Source of the DNA: Pseudomonas sp. Root562
GTDB lineage: Bacteria; Pseudomonadota; Gammaproteobacteria; Pseudomonadales; Pseudomonadaceae
Direction of reading: 5' to 3'
Length of the DNA: 64,000 bases
NCBI RefSeq assembly: GCF_001427125.1
Contig: NZ_LMGK01000003.1
Span: 25,659-89,658 of the forward strand
Numbering within the stretch: the first letter of the stretch is position 1; each line of letters opens with the position of its first letter. A model generated the notes under the pieces. The model saw only the letters and a list, made by a program, of their open reading frames with translations, did not search any database and was not told the origin of the DNA. The position numbers and the translations under genes were made by a program. Positions 1 to 9,438 of this stretch are shown here, piece after piece.

Positions 1-26
1 CCGCTGTAAAAAAGTTTGCTGCCACT

Positions 27-135
27 GATCGTTCCCACGCTCTGCGTGGTAACGCCTCCTGTGACGCTCTGCGTCACGCTTTTTGGGACGTGGAACGTCC
101 TGGGCTGCATTCCCACGCAGAGCGTGGGAACGATC
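27..135. repeat. Composite palindromic intergenic repeat, copy 1
   Basis: The outer 23 bases are perfect inverted copies of each other (GATCGTTCCCACGC...GCGTGG at the left, its reverse complement at the right). Internal short hairpins lie between them (GTGACGC/GCGTCAC, and a degenerate GGACGT/ACGTCC). The same element recurs at 55203-55312, and a single-hairpin version lies at 44005-44035. It lies just beyond the ahpF terminator, as expected for a Pseudomonas REP-like extragenic element. It carries no ORF. Confidence 0.85.
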
Positions 136-144
136 ATGTAAAGA

Positions 145-178
145 AAAACAAAAACCCCATGATCACTCATGGGGTTTT
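145..178 (-). terminator. Rho-independent terminator of ahpF
   Basis: A 12-bp stem (AAAACCCCATGA / TCATGGGGTTTT) with a 4-base loop, followed on the minus strand by a T-rich tract. It sits 20 bases past the ahpF stop codon. Confidence 0.85.
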
Positions 179-197
179 GTATTTTCAGCGTCCCGGT

Positions 198-1760
198 TTA
201 CGCCGGGGCTGAAGTTCGGATCAGGTGATCAAATGCGCTCAGGGAAGCCTTGGCGCCCTCGCCCACCGCAATCACGATCTGCTTGTAAGGCACGGTCGTT
301 ACGTCACCGGCGGCAAACACGCCAGGGATTGACGTTTCACCACGGGCATCGACGATGATCTCGCCGCGCGGCGACAACTCGATGGTGCCCTTGAGCCAAT
401 CGGTGTTCGGCAACAGGCCGATCTGCACGAAGATCCCTTCCAGCTCAACAGTACGCAGTTCGTCACTCTGACGATCCTTGTAACGCAAGCCGTTGACCTT
501 CTGTCCATCGCCAGTCACTTCAGTGGTTTGCGCACTGGTAATCACGGTGACGTTGGGCAGGCTGTGCAACTTGCGCTGCAATACCGCATCGGCGCGCAGT
601 TGTACGTCGAACTCCAGCAGCGTGACGTGGGAGACGATACCGGCCAGGTCAATGGCCGCTTCGACGCCGGAGTTACCGCCGCCAATCACTGCAACGCGCT
701 TGCCTTTGAACAGCGGACCGTCGCAATGCGGGCAGTACGCCACGCCCTTGTTGCGGTACTGCTGCTCGCCGGGGACGTTCATTTCACGCCACCGCGCACC
801 CGTCGCCAGGATCACGGTCTTGGCTTTGAGTTTCGCGCCGCTGGCGAAGTGGACCTCGTGCAGCTCACCCTCTTTGCCAGGCACCAGTTTGTCGGCACGC
901 TGCAGGTTCATGATGTCCACATCGTACTGTTTAACGTGTTCTTCCAGCGCTACGGCCAGTTTCGGCCCTTCGGTTTCCTGCACCGAGATGAAGTTCTCGA
1001 TGGCCATGGTGTCCAGCACCTGTCCACCGAAACGCTCAGCCGCCACACCGGTACGAATGCCTTTACGCGCGGCATAAATCGCTGCCGAGGCACCGGCCGG
1101 GCCACCGCCCACCACCAGCACGTCAAACGCGTCTTTGGCGCTGATCTTTTCAGCCTGACGCTCGATGCCGCTGGTGTCGATCTTGGCGAGGATTTCCTCC
1201 AGGCCCATGCGGCCCTGGCCGAAGTTCACGCCATTGAGGTAGATGCTCGGCACCGCCATGATCTGACGCTCATCGACTTCAGCCTGGAACAGCGCACCGT
1301 CGATTGCGACGTGGCGGATGTTCGGGTTGAGTACGGCCATCAGATTCAATGCCTGGACTACGTCGGGGCAGTTCTGGCAGGACAGCGAGAAGTAAGTCTC
1401 GAAGTTGAACTCACCTTTGAGCGAACGGATCTGTTCAATGACTTCAGCGCTGGCCTTCGATGGATGACCGCCAACCTGCAGCAGAGCCAACACCAGCGAC
1501 GTGAATTCGTGACCCATGGGGATGCCGGCGAAGCGCAGGCTGATGTCGGCACCCGGGCGATTGATCGAGAACGATGGCTTGCGTGCATCGTCACCGTTGT
1601 CGAGCAAAGTAATCTGGCTGGAAAGACTGGCAACGTCCTTCAGCAATTCAAGCATTTCCTGGGATTTCGCACCGTCGTCGAGGGATGCAACGATCTCGAT
1701 CGGCTGGGTGACCCGTTCCAGGTACGATTTCAACTGGGCTTTAAGATTGGTGTCCAACAT
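198..1760 (-). CDS. ahpF: Alkyl hydroperoxide reductase subunit F
   Basis: Flavoprotein disulfide reductase that passes electrons from NAD(P)H to AhpC so that the peroxiredoxin can reduce peroxides in the cytoplasm. The 520-residue length is normal for the family. The N-terminal tandem thioredoxin-like region holds a CxxC (C128/C131, CQNC). The FAD-binding glycine motif GGGPAG is near residue 218, the redox-active CPHC is at C343/C346, and a second dinucleotide motif (GGGNSG) follows at about 360. The gene lies downstream of ahpC on the same strand, separated by a hairpin terminator, so it probably receives reduced read-through from the ahpC promoter. Identification is secure from the motifs and the gene pair. 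Confidence 0.97.
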   Translation of the reverse strand: MLDTNLKAQLKSYLERVTQPIEIVASLDDGAKSQEMLELLKDVASLSSQITLLDNGDDARKPSFSINRPGADISLRFAGIPMGHEFTSLVLALLQVGGHPSKASAEVIEQIRSLKGEFNFETYFSLSCQNCPDVVQALNLMAVLNPNIRHVAIDGALFQAEVDERQIMAVPSIYLNGVNFGQGRMGLEEILAKIDTSGIERQAEKISAKDAFDVLVVGGGPAGASAAIYAARKGIRTGVAAERFGGQVLDTMAIENFISVQETEGPKLAVALEEHVKQYDVDIMNLQRADKLVPGKEGELHEVHFASGAKLKAKTVILATGARWREMNVPGEQQYRNKGVAYCPHCDGPLFKGKRVAVIGGGNSGVEAAIDLAGIVSHVTLLEFDVQLRADAVLQRKLHSLPNVTVITSAQTTEVTGDGQKVNGLRYKDRQSDELRTVELEGIFVQIGLLPNTDWLKGTIELSPRGEIIVDARGETSIPGVFAAGDVTTVPYKQIVIAVGEGAKASLSAFDHLIRTSAPA

Positions 1761-1787
1761 ACGGGCGATTTCCTTGAATTTGGTGCA

Positions 1788-1826
1788 TAAAAAAACGCCC
1801 GAGCGAATCTCGCCCGGGCGTTTTTA
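1788..1826 (-). terminator. Intercistronic terminator between ahpC and ahpF
   Basis: A GC-rich stem (AACGCCCG... / ...CGGGCGTT) is flanked by A and T runs, so it can act in either direction. On the minus strand it lies after ahpC and just before the ahpF start, and it would cut back ahpF transcription relative to ahpC. Confidence 0.8.
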
Positions 1827-1887
1827 GTGGGCGGTGCAGCTTGCTTAGAAGGTGCGGAAGTCCGCCCTGATGAAGCGCGTCACTGAC

Positions 1888-2451
1888 TTAGATCTTGCCG
1901 ACCAGGTCCAGGGACGGAGCCAGAGTGGCCTCGCCTTCTTTCCACTTGGCTGGGCAAACCTGGCCTGGGTGAGCAGCGACGTACTGAGCAGCCTTGATCT
2001 TGCGCAGCAGCTCGGAGGCGTCACGGCCTACACCGCCGTCGTTCAGTTCAACGATTTTGATCTGGCCTTCAGGGTTGATCACGAAGGTGCCACGGTCAGC
2101 CAGACCAGCTTCTTCGATCAGCACGTCGAAGTTGCGGGAGATCGCGTGGGTCGGGTCGCCGATCATGGTGTACTGGATTTTGCCAATGGCTGGCGAAGTG
2201 TTGTGCCAGGCAGCGTGGGCAAAATGGGTGTCGGTGGAAACGCTGTAGATTTCGACGCCCAGCTTCTGGAAGGCATCGTAGTTGTCAGCCAGGTCTTCCA
2301 GCTCGGTTGGGCAAACGAAGGTGAAGTCTGCTGGGTAGAAGAAAACTACAGACCACTTGCCTTTCAGGTCAGCGTCCGAGACTTTTACGAAGTCGCCGTT
2401 TTTGAATGCGTCAGCTTTGAATGGTTTAACTTGGCTGTTGATGATAGGCAT
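1888..2451 (-). CDS. ahpC: Alkyl hydroperoxide reductase subunit C (peroxiredoxin)
   Basis: Typical 2-Cys peroxiredoxin of 187 residues that reduces H2O2 and organic peroxides using AhpF. The peroxidatic cysteine is C47 in FTFVCPTE and the resolving cysteine is C166 in [10 protein letters not shown]. An open frame runs 17 codons further upstream, but the ATG at 2451 gives the canonical [11 protein letters not shown] start and has a GGAG ribosome site about 8 bases upstream, so it is preferred. It heads an ahpC-ahpF pair. An intergenic palindrome at 2550-2564 lies in its promoter region. Confidence 0.97.
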   Translation of the reverse strand: MPIINSQVKPFKADAFKNGDFVKVSDADLKGKWSVVFFYPADFTFVCPTELEDLADNYDAFQKLGVEIYSVSTDTHFAHAAWHNTSPAIGKIQYTMIGDPTHAISRNFDVLIEEAGLADRGTFVINPEGQIKIVELNDGGVGRDASELLRKIKAAQYVAAHPGQVCPAKWKEGEATLAPSLDLVGKI

Positions 2452-2549
2452 CGTTGACTCTCCGTCAGGGGTTAAGAAGTTGATGGGGAGAACTTTACCC
2501 ACTCGACGGACGGTTGGCTCATTGGCAAACCTGATGCTGCTGATTGGCT

Positions 2550-2564
2550 TTGGCTATTAGCCAA
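2550..2564. promoter_or_regulatory. Palindrome in the ahpC upstream region
   Basis: Perfect 15-base palindrome (TTGGCTA, one base, TAGCCAA) about 100 bases upstream of the ahpC start. It could be a regulator site. It does not match the four-element ATAG-N7-CTAT spacing expected of OxyR, so no regulator is assigned. Confidence 0.4.
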
Positions 2565-2625
2565 CAGTATTAATAGAAGAAAACGGTATCTGGGGAATTG
2601 CAGTGAGGGCGCGCTTGCGCTTGGC

Positions 2626-3564
2626 TCAGGGAACCAGCGCTTTTTCAGGCAGGCGCGCCATGCCGAGAAACGGGCTGGCTTCGATATAGCGCATGGCCGA
2701 TTTCATGTCCTTCCAGCCGACGTAACTCATCAACGATTTCAGATCCCAGCCGGCCTGATGCGCCCAGGACGCAAAGCCGCGGCGTAACGAGTGACTGGTG
2801 TAGAGTTCGGCGGCAATCCCCGCGCGCTCCAGCGCTTGACGCAGCAAGGGTATGACGCTGTTGGCGTGTAGCCCCTCCTCACTCAAATGCCCCCAGCGAT
2901 CAATGCCACGGAAAACCGGCCCGCGCACCAGCGCAGCTTCGGTGATCCAGTCGATGTAGGCCTGCACCGGACACAGGCGTTGCAGCGCCGGTGTCTGGTA
3001 AGTCTTACCGAGGTTTTCCCGATCACTCTTGCTGCGCGGCAGGTAGAGCGTAATGCCCGAGTTGGCGTTGACCTGTACATGTTCAATCTGTACGCGGCAC
3101 AACTCGTCGCTGCGAAACCCGCGCCAGAAGCCCAGCAGAATCAGCGCGCTGTCGCGCTTTGCCCGCAGCAAACCGGGGCGATCGCCCTGTGCCCTGGCGG
3201 TTGCCGCCTCCTGCTCGAGCCAACCAATCACTTGCTCCAGATGCTGAAGCTGCAAGGGCTGCGCCTGTTTCTCTTGCGCAGGGTGCAACGCACGAATCCC
3301 TTTGAACACCTTGCGCACCACGGGCGCCTTGGTCGGATCGGCAAAACCTTGGCTGTTGTGCCATTGCGCCAGCGCCGACAAACGCAACTTGAGCGTATTG
3401 ATCGACAACACGCCTGCATGGGCAACCAGGTAGCGCGCAACGCTGTCGCTGGTGGCCGGCAGAAACCCGCCCCAACTGACTTCGAAGTGCTCGATTGCCG
3501 CGCGATAACTGCGACGGGTGTTGTCGCGGGTGGCGGCTTGCAGGTAGCGGTCCAGTTCAGTCAT
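2626..3564 (-). CDS. Tyrosine-type site-specific recombinase
   Basis: 312-residue integrase-fold protein with an N-terminal SAM-like core-binding domain (about 1-100) and a C-terminal catalytic domain. The catalytic set is complete: R151 (GFRSDEL), K179 (RSKSD), H258 and R261 (SHSLRRG), W284 in place of the second histidine (VGWKD), and nucleophile Y293 (MRYIEA). It should therefore be active in DNA strand exchange. It is divergent from the KfrA-like gene at 3742, with about 180 bases and a dyad between them. No tRNA, att-like direct repeat, prophage or transposon gene is adjacent, so it looks like a resident chromosomal recombinase rather than part of a recent island. Its substrate is unknown. 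Confidence 0.9.
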   Translation of the reverse strand: MTELDRYLQAATRDNTRRSYRAAIEHFEVSWGGFLPATSDSVARYLVAHAGVLSINTLKLRLSALAQWHNSQGFADPTKAPVVRKVFKGIRALHPAQEKQAQPLQLQHLEQVIGWLEQEAATARAQGDRPGLLRAKRDSALILLGFWRGFRSDELCRVQIEHVQVNANSGITLYLPRSKSDRENLGKTYQTPALQRLCPVQAYIDWITEAALVRGPVFRGIDRWGHLSEEGLHANSVIPLLRQALERAGIAAELYTSHSLRRGFASWAHQAGWDLKSLMSYVGWKDMKSAMRYIEASPFLGMARLPEKALVP

Positions 3565-3622
3565 GGCGCAGATCTCGAAAACGTACCGTTTCAGCGGGAA
3601 AATTCACGGCTTTTGCTGTATC

Positions 3623-3651
3623 ACATGGGGTAATACCAGTATATCCCATGT
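3623..3651. promoter_or_regulatory. Nested dyad in the recombinase/kfrA-like divergent region
   Basis: Outer arms ACATGGG (3623-3629) and CCCATGT (3645-3651) enclose a second dyad ATAC-CA-GTAT (3633-3642) with almost the same centre. A further inverted pair AATGTG/CACATT lies at 3692-3697 and 3716-3721, nearer the kfrA-like start. KfrA proteins repress their own promoters, so these are plausible operators. The binding protein is inferred. Confidence 0.5.
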
Positions 3652-3741
3652 CAATAACGCTTTGTATTTAACTTCTATGATTGAATGGTACAATGTGTAT
3701 TCAGGTAGTACGTACCACATTACGAAATTGTAGGAGTAGTC

Positions 3742-4758
3742 ATGGCCCGTGGCGGTGTAAATAAGGCGGTCGTGCAAGCGGCCCGTTTGGCCATTCTTGC
3801 CCGCGGTGAGAACCCGAGCATCGATGCAGTGCGGATCGAAATGGGCAATACCGGCTCCAAAACCACCATTCATCGCTATCTCAAGGAACTGGACGACGGC
3901 GCTCAGCGCGTAGAAGCCGAACCTGCCGAACCGATCGACGATGAACTGCTGGCCTTGGTTTCGCGACTGGCGCAACGCCTGAAAGAACAGGCGCAAGAGC
4001 CGATTGATCAGGCCCGCGAACAGTTCGAGCAGCAGCGCAAAGCGCTTGAAGCCCAGCTGACAGAAGCGCAGGAAACCAACAACGAACTCCACGAGCAGTA
4101 TGAAATCCAGAGCCTGGCGCTGACTCAAGAACACGAATCCCTGCAAGAAACCCTGGCTACGCTGCAGGCCGAACAGACCCGCAACGCCGGATTGAACCAG
4201 GCGCTGGCGGATTTCGAATTACGCTTGCAAGACAAAGACGAGCAAATCCGCTCGCTGGAAGAAAAGCACCTGCATGCCCGCGATGCTCTTGAGCACTACC
4301 GCAATGCCGTCAAGGAGCAGCGCGAACAGGAACTCAGCCGTCATGAAAGTCAGGTGCAACAGTTGCAGATGGAGTTGCGCCAAGCGCAGCAAAATGCGCT
4401 GGTGCGCCAGGACGAAATCACGCAGTTGCACCGTGACAACGAACGATTGCTCACGGAGAACCGCGGAACGTTGCGTGAGCTGAGCCTGTTGCAGGATCAA
4501 CTCAAGCAAAGCAATAACCGTCAGGACCAGCTACTGGAACAGGCCACCCGTGTCGACGCCGAACGCACCCTCCTCCAGGAACGCCTGCGCGTTGCCCTGT
4601 TGGAAAGTCAGGCGCAAAAACAGAACATCGATGAGCAATCGCACATCAACAAAGCACTGGAAATTGAACTGACGAAAACCCAGGCAGCGCTGGAAGAAAG
4701 CGTACGTCTGGCCGCTGCAGCAGCAGCAGCGGCGGCAGACGCAGCCAAAGACGATTAA
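3742..4758 (+). CDS. KfrA-like DNA-binding coiled-coil protein
   Basis: 338 residues. The first 55 or so resemble the KfrA N-terminal DNA-binding domain (helix-turn-helix; [11 protein letters not shown]..., then [13 protein letters not shown]). The rest, about 75-320, is a long heptad-rich coiled coil dense in Q and E, ending in a run of nine alanines interrupted by D and then KDD. On plasmids KfrA forms filament-like nucleoprotein structures that aid partition and autoregulates. A chromosomal copy may be a nucleoid organiser or an accessory to the divergent recombinase, which is inference. The start has a good GGAG ribosome site. The stop overlaps the convergent gor stop by 4 bases. Confidence 0.85.
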   Translation: MARGGVNKAVVQAARLAILARGENPSIDAVRIEMGNTGSKTTIHRYLKELDDGAQRVEAEPAEPIDDELLALVSRLAQRLKEQAQEPIDQAREQFEQQRKALEAQLTEAQETNNELHEQYEIQSLALTQEHESLQETLATLQAEQTRNAGLNQALADFELRLQDKDEQIRSLEEKHLHARDALEHYRNAVKEQREQELSRHESQVQQLQMELRQAQQNALVRQDEITQLHRDNERLLTENRGTLRELSLLQDQLKQSNNRQDQLLEQATRVDAERTLLQERLRVALLESQAQKQNIDEQSHINKALEIELTKTQAALEESVRLAAAAAAAAADAAKDD

Positions 4759-6113
4759 CCGGCGACCGGCGTACGCATGGTGACGAACTCTTCGGCGGCC
4801 GTCGGGTGCACGCCGATGGTTTCGTCGAAGTGGCGCTTGGTAGCGCCTGCCTTCAAGGCAATCGCCAGGCCCTGAACGATTTCACCGGCGTCCGGCCCGA
4901 CCATGTGGCAACCCAGCACCTTGTCGGACTTGCCGTCCACCACCAGCTTCATCAGCGTGCGCTCCTGGCATTCGGTCAAAGTCAGCTTCATTGGGCGGAA
5001 GCGGCTTTCGTAGATCACGACGTCATGCCCGGCGTCGCGCGCCTCTTCTTCGGTCAAGCCGACGGTGCCAATGTTCGGCAAGCTGAACACCGCGGTCGGG
5101 ATCATCTTGTAATCCACTGGGCGATATTGCTCAGGTTTGAACAAACGGCGCGCCACCGCCATGCCTTCGGCCAACGCCACAGGTGTCAGTTGCACCCGAC
5201 CGATCACATCACCCAGCGCCAGGATCGACGGTTCGGAGGTCTGATACTGCTCATCCACCTCGACAAAGCCTTTCTTGTCGAGCTTGACCGCGGTGTTCTC
5301 CAATCCGAGATTGTCCAGCATCGGCCGGCGACCCGTGGCGTAAAACACGCAATCGGCTTCCAGCTGACGACCGTCCTTGAGCGTGACTTTCAGGCTGCCA
5401 TCAGCCTGCTTGTCGATGCGTTCGATGTCGGCGTTGAACTGCAGGTCCATGCCGCGCTTGGTCAGCTCTTCCTGCAAATGCTTGCGCACGGAACCGTCAA
5501 AGCCACGCAGGAACAGTTCACCGCGATACAGCAGCGTGGTTTGCGCACCGAGGCCATGGAAAATCCCGGCAAATTCGACCGCAATGTAACCACCGCCTAC
5601 CACCAGCACACGCTTGGGCAGTTCTTTGAGGAAAAACGCCTGGTTGGAACTGATCGCGTGTTCATGCCCCGGAATGTCCGGGATCTGCGGCCAGCCGCCA
5701 GTGGCGATCAGGATATTCTTCGCGGTGAAACGCTCGCCATTAACCTCGATCTGATGCGGATCGACGATCTTCGCGTGGCCTTCATGCAGCGTCACACCAC
5801 TGTTGACCAGCAGGTTGCGGTAGATACCATTGAGGCGATTGATCTCGCGATCCTTGTTGGCGATCAGCGTCGACCAATCGAACTGCGCTTCATCCAGCGT
5901 CCAGCCAAAACCCGACGCCTGCTCAAAATCTTCGGCAAAGTGCGCGCCGTAAACCAGCAGCTTTTTCGGCACGCAACCGACGTTCACACAAGTGCCGCCC
6001 AGGTAACGGCTCTCGGCCACGCCCACCTTCGCCCCAAAACCCGCCGCAAACCGCGCAGCCCGCACACCGCCGGAACCGGCGCCAATCACATAAAGATCAA
6101 AATCGTAGGCCAT
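4755..6113 (-). CDS. gor: Glutathione-disulfide reductase
   Basis: 452-residue NADPH-dependent flavoenzyme that regenerates reduced glutathione in the cytoplasm. The FAD motif GAGSGG is at residues 11-16. The redox cysteines C42 and C47 lie in [13 protein letters not shown]. An NADPH motif GGGYIAVE is near 175, and the C-terminal HPTAAEE supplies the active-site histidine and glutamate. The length is normal for bacterial Gor. It is convergent with the kfrA-like gene and separated from the exporter gene by about 107 bases. Lipoamide dehydrogenase and mercuric reductase share the fold but have different cysteine contexts and lengths. Confidence 0.96.
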   Translation of the reverse strand: MAYDFDLYVIGAGSGGVRAARFAAGFGAKVGVAESRYLGGTCVNVGCVPKKLLVYGAHFAEDFEQASGFGWTLDEAQFDWSTLIANKDREINRLNGIYRNLLVNSGVTLHEGHAKIVDPHQIEVNGERFTAKNILIATGGWPQIPDIPGHEHAISSNQAFFLKELPKRVLVVGGGYIAVEFAGIFHGLGAQTTLLYRGELFLRGFDGSVRKHLQEELTKRGMDLQFNADIERIDKQADGSLKVTLKDGRQLEADCVFYATGRRPMLDNLGLENTAVKLDKKGFVEVDEQYQTSEPSILALGDVIGRVQLTPVALAEGMAVARRLFKPEQYRPVDYKMIPTAVFSLPNIGTVGLTEEEARDAGHDVVIYESRFRPMKLTLTECQERTLMKLVVDGKSDKVLGCHMVGPDAGEIVQGLAIALKAGATKRHFDETIGVHPTAAEEFVTMRTPVAG

Positions 6114-6220
6114 TGTCTATCTCCTCGGCAGGTGATCAGCATACCTGCGAGCCGCCATTGAGCAAGCTTTGCACTAAAACGCTGGCGGCACGCGATGTAT
6201 GACGCAGCCTCCGTTTTCGA

Positions 6221-7750
6221 TCAATGGCCCTCTGCAGATTGCATTTTGGCTGCCCGCAAACAGCGCCAGGCCATCAAAATCGCCATGAGAGCCAAGCCGG
6301 ACGTCACCCACGAAACCAAACCGATTCCACCTTCGAATGCCCTTCCCGCCTGTGCCATCAACTCATTCGCTTGGTCACCTGACAGGCCTGCTGCCACATT
6401 ATGGGCACCAGACAGCGTCTCCGTAGCCAGAACCATCTGCAATTCGGTTAGAAACACCGGTAGCTGCAACGCACCGCGATAGTAGGCAGTGACGACACCG
6501 CCGAGTACAGTGGTGCCCAAAACTACGCCGACTTCATAGGCTGTTTCGCTAATGGCCGACGCTGCGCCCGCCTTTGCTGGAGGTGCTGCTGACAGAATCA
6601 CATCATTGGATACCGTGGCGATCGCGCCTACACCGATATTCAACAAGGCAAAAGCCACCACCAGAACGCTCAGACTACTGCCCATGCTGGCGACCAGCAA
6701 AAACGCCGCTCCAGCAAACGCCATCAAAATCGGTATCAACACATGCACTTGTAATCGCTGTGCGACAGGCACAACCGCCATCCCCACTACAATCGCCATA
6801 ATCTGACCTGGAACCAACGCGAGGCTAGCGTTCAAGGGCGACATCTGAAGAACGATCTGCAGGAACTGAGTGGTAAAGAAAACGAAGCCGACGAGAAACG
6901 CGAGGCTCATCAAATTGATTGCGACAGAGCCGCTAAAGGTGCCACTGCGGAACAGACTCAGATCCATCAGCGGCACTGGTAGTCGTAACTGTCGACGCAC
7001 AAATAACCAGCCCGCGACTGCGCCACCTGCAAATGCTGTCAGCGCCATCCAGTCGATACCATCACTGGCGCTGTGTTTAATGCCATAAACAATGGCACCA
7101 AGGGCTACCATTGATTGCAGGATGCTTATCGGATCCAAGGGTCCTGAAGCATCTCGCTCCGATTCGGGCAACAACAATGGTCCCAATACCAGCAATGGCA
7201 CCAACACGGGCACCGCCAACAGGAAAATCGACCCCCAACTGAAAAACTCCAGCAATACCCCGCCTACCAAGGGTCCCAGTGCCGAACCGACGGTCAACGT
7301 CGTTGCCCAGATAGCAACCGCCAGCCTGCGCTCTTCTCGATCTTCAAATACCGAACGTATCAATGCCAACGTTGAGGGCATCAGCATTGCTCCGAAAATG
7401 CCCATGCAAGCTCGCCCGGCAATCAGTTGCGGAGCGGTACCGGAATACGCGGTTAGCACCGACACAATGGCAAAACCCAAAGACCCGGCCAGCAACAACT
7501 TACGATGACCGATTCGATCTCCCAGACTACCCATCGACACCAACAATCCCGCCAGGACCAGCGAATAAGCATCGATCATCCACAACTGCTGGCTAGCGCT
7601 CGGACGCAGGGCCTCGGCAATTTTTGGTAGCGCGAATCCGAGCACCGTATTATCAACGGTCACTAGCAACACAGGCAGCATCAGCACGCTCAGGCTTAAC
7701 CAGCGTATTGATTTTGTTTTGCCATGAGTTGAGTCATTAGTTAACGCCAT
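6221..7750 (-). CDS. DHA2-family (14-helix) MFS drug/H+ antiporter
   Basis: 509-residue inner-membrane protein with about 14 hydrophobic segments. It shows the MFS motif A (GSLGDRIGHRKLL, about residues 73-85) and a family-type first helix with LLVTVDNTVLGFALP (about 28-42), where the acidic residue is typical of SmvA/QacA-like multidrug and biocide exporters. Substrates cannot be read from sequence. A strong AAGGAG ribosome site precedes the ATG. It is monocistronic, no regulator is adjacent, and a candidate operator dyad lies at 7777-7808. Its GC looks a little lower than that of its neighbours, which may indicate transfer. Confidence 0.9.
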   Translation of the reverse strand: MALTNDSTHGKTKSIRWLSLSVLMLPVLLVTVDNTVLGFALPKIAEALRPSASQQLWMIDAYSLVLAGLLVSMGSLGDRIGHRKLLLAGSLGFAIVSVLTAYSGTAPQLIAGRACMGIFGAMLMPSTLALIRSVFEDREERRLAVAIWATTLTVGSALGPLVGGVLLEFFSWGSIFLLAVPVLVPLLVLGPLLLPESERDASGPLDPISILQSMVALGAIVYGIKHSASDGIDWMALTAFAGGAVAGWLFVRRQLRLPVPLMDLSLFRSGTFSGSVAINLMSLAFLVGFVFFTTQFLQIVLQMSPLNASLALVPGQIMAIVVGMAVVPVAQRLQVHVLIPILMAFAGAAFLLVASMGSSLSVLVVAFALLNIGVGAIATVSNDVILSAAPPAKAGAASAISETAYEVGVVLGTTVLGGVVTAYYRGALQLPVFLTELQMVLATETLSGAHNVAAGLSGDQANELMAQAGRAFEGGIGLVSWVTSGLALMAILMAWRCLRAAKMQSAEGH

Positions 7751-7776
7751 TAGCTAAACTCCTTGTCCCCACTGAA

Positions 7777-7808
7777 GTTCACGGGCATGCATCTATGCAG
7801 CCGTGAAC
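7777..7808. promoter_or_regulatory. Candidate operator dyad upstream of the MFS exporter
   Basis: Perfect 8-base inverted arms (GTTCACGG / CCGTGAAC) separated by 16 bases that also contain GCA/TGC symmetry. It lies 27-58 bases upstream of the exporter start, in the expected promoter region. TetR- or MarR-type repressors often control such exporters, but the cognate regulator is not in this window. Confidence 0.5.
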
Positions 7809-7923
7809 CAAACCATGAGCACTCCTTTGCCAGCGTTTGGTCGAGTTCATTAATGGCAACGCATGGTCAATCAGGCAACAGGAAAAGTATTTCCAAAAAG
7901 AAATAAGCTCCTGAATTTCGATC

Positions 7924-7956
7924 AAAAAAAACCCCGAACAAGTCGGGGTCTTTTTT
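7924..7956. terminator. Rho-independent terminator downstream of galU
   Basis: Stem ACCCCGA/TCGGGGT with a 5-base loop, flanked by an A run and a T run, so it can work in both directions. It lies 24 bases after the galU stop on the minus strand. Confidence 0.85.
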
Positions 7957-7979
7957 CAAACCAAGCAACCAAGGCGCTA

Positions 7980-8819
7980 TCAGTAAGCCTTACCCGTCTT
8001 GTAGAAGTTCTCGAAGCAGAAGTTGGTCGCGTCGATGTAGCCTTCGGCGCCGCCGCAGTCGAAGCGCTTGCCTTTGAACTTGTAGGCCATTACGCAGCCG
8101 TTCTGGGCTTGCTTCATCAGGGCGTCGGTGATCTGGATTTCGCCGCCTTTGCCTGGCTCGGTCTGTTCGATCAGGTCGAAGATGTCCGGGGTCAGGATGT
8201 AGCGACCGATGATGGCCAGGTTCGACGGTGCGTCTTCAGGCTTTGGTTTTTCGACCATGCTGTGCACACGGTAGATGTCGTCGCGGATCATCTCGCCGGC
8301 GATGACGCCGTACTTGTTGGTCTCTTGCGGATCGACTTCCTGGATGGCCACGATCGAGCAGCGGAACTGCTTGTACAGCTTGACCATCTGGGTCAGTACG
8401 CCGTCGCCTTCAAGGTTGACGCACAAGTCGTCCGCCAGCACGACCGCGAAAGGTTCGTCGCCGATCAGTGGACGACCGGTCAGGATCGCGTGACCCAGGC
8501 CTTTCATTTCGGTCTGACGGGTGTAGGAGAACGAGCAGTTGTCGAGCAGCTTGCGGATGCCGACCAGGTATTTCTCCTTGTCGGTGCCCTTGATCTGGTT
8601 TTCCAGCTCGTAGCTGATGTCGAAATGGTCTTCAAGAGCGCGCTTGCCACGACCGGTGACGATGGAGATTTCGGTCAAACCGGCATCCAGTGCTTCTTCG
8701 ACGCCGTACTGGATCAGTGGCTTGTTTACCACCGGCAGCATTTCTTTGGGCATGGCTTTAGTCGCTGGCAGGAAGCGAGTACCGTAACCGGCTGCTGGGA
8801 ACAAGCATTTCTTGATCAT
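7980..8819 (-). CDS. galU: UTP-glucose-1-phosphate uridylyltransferase
   Basis: 279-residue nucleotidyltransferase that makes UDP-glucose for exopolysaccharide, LPS and trehalose/glycan pathways. The N-terminal signature KKCLFPAAGYGTRFLPATK carries the nucleotide-binding loop and catalytic arginine/lysine region. FAVVLADDLC supplies the metal-binding aspartate, and VEKP and the G-G-E-I-Q-I-T-D motif follow. The length matches pseudomonad GalU. The ribosome site AAGGACTTAT directly precedes the ATG. It is a single gene with its own terminator. Confidence 0.97.
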   Translation of the reverse strand: MIKKCLFPAAGYGTRFLPATKAMPKEMLPVVNKPLIQYGVEEALDAGLTEISIVTGRGKRALEDHFDISYELENQIKGTDKEKYLVGIRKLLDNCSFSYTRQTEMKGLGHAILTGRPLIGDEPFAVVLADDLCVNLEGDGVLTQMVKLYKQFRCSIVAIQEVDPQETNKYGVIAGEMIRDDIYRVHSMVEKPKPEDAPSNLAIIGRYILTPDIFDLIEQTEPGKGGEIQITDALMKQAQNGCVMAYKFKGKRFDCGGAEGYIDATNFCFENFYKTGKAY

Positions 8820-9109
8820 ATAAGTCCTTGAAAGGGCTGTGTGTACGAGTTTCGGCGCAGTCTAATCAGGCGGCGTGCACCTTACAATGCCCCGCGCTGG
8901 CTAACCGATGTCAACATAGAGAAATATTCGAGCGGATAGTTCCGCACGGATCCGCGCAGATCGCTGCGTCGCCTCTTATTGATAGCAGAGACCGGCAGAC
9001 TTGCACGGTTATCAATTGTCAACAAACGCACCACCCTACACCCATTGGCACCCGTCAGGTGCGTTTGGCGCTATCATGGCGCGATTGAACCAGCCAACGA
9101 GGCAGATAG

Positions 9110-9298
9110 ATGTCGGCAGCAAAAAGCGTCAACGGATTCTTGATCAACAAGGCGAAAGACGGCCAATGGTGGGTCGCCAGCGTCAACGGCGAGAATATTG
9201 CCGGGCCTTTCCCAACCGAAGCCCTGGCAATCGAAGTGGCATCGGTGCTGGAACTTGAACACCCGGAACCCAAGCGCCGCGGCAAGGACAAGAATTGA
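9110..9298 (+). CDS. Small conserved hypothetical protein (62 aa)
   Basis: 62-residue soluble protein without a recognised domain. The body reads as a small beta-rich sheet (GQWWVASVNGENIAGPF) followed by a helix, and the C-terminus is basic (KRRGKDKN). The ATG at 9110 is preceded by a weak AGGCAG ribosome site, and a clean terminator follows at 9319-9346, which supports a real short transcription unit. Function unknown. Confidence 0.7.
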   Translation: MSAAKSVNGFLINKAKDGQWWVASVNGENIAGPFPTEALAIEVASVLELEHPEPKRRGKDKN

Positions 9299-9318
9299 TC
9301 GAGGCCTGACACGCCCGC

Positions 9319-9346
9319 AGCCCTGCCATTGCGCAGGGCTTTTTTG
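9319..9346 (+). terminator. Rho-independent terminator after the 62-aa gene
   Basis: Stem AGCCCTG/CAGGGCT with an 8-base loop and a T6 tract, 20 bases after the stop codon at 9298. Confidence 0.85.
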
Positions 9347-9438
9347 TGCTTTTTGTAGAAGAAGTGGCCTTTGGCTATAACCTTTTGCAACTGGCGCTGT
9401 CACAGCATTTGCCTACCCCTCCTGACGACGACTACGAC

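Noticed and set aside
528..1790. Long plus-strand open frame opposite ahpF (420 codons)
   Set aside because: It lies antisense to a well-supported gene and has the His/Arg/Gln-rich composition typical of shadow frames in high-GC DNA. The same applies to 4806-6161, 16250-17983, 34457-35821, 43989-45611 and others.
2500..2625. OxyR site upstream of ahpC
   Set aside because: A palindrome and some ATAG/CTAT-like words are present, but the four-element OxyR spacing is not met.
2600..4800. Prophage or genomic island around the recombinase
   Set aside because: No phage, plasmid transfer or transposase genes, no tRNA and no direct repeats flank it; the neighbours are core genes.
9024..9066. Inverted repeat AAACGCACC/GGTGCGTTT as terminator or riboswitch
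   Set aside because: The loop is 25 bases with no T run and no known riboswitch pattern; too weak to call.
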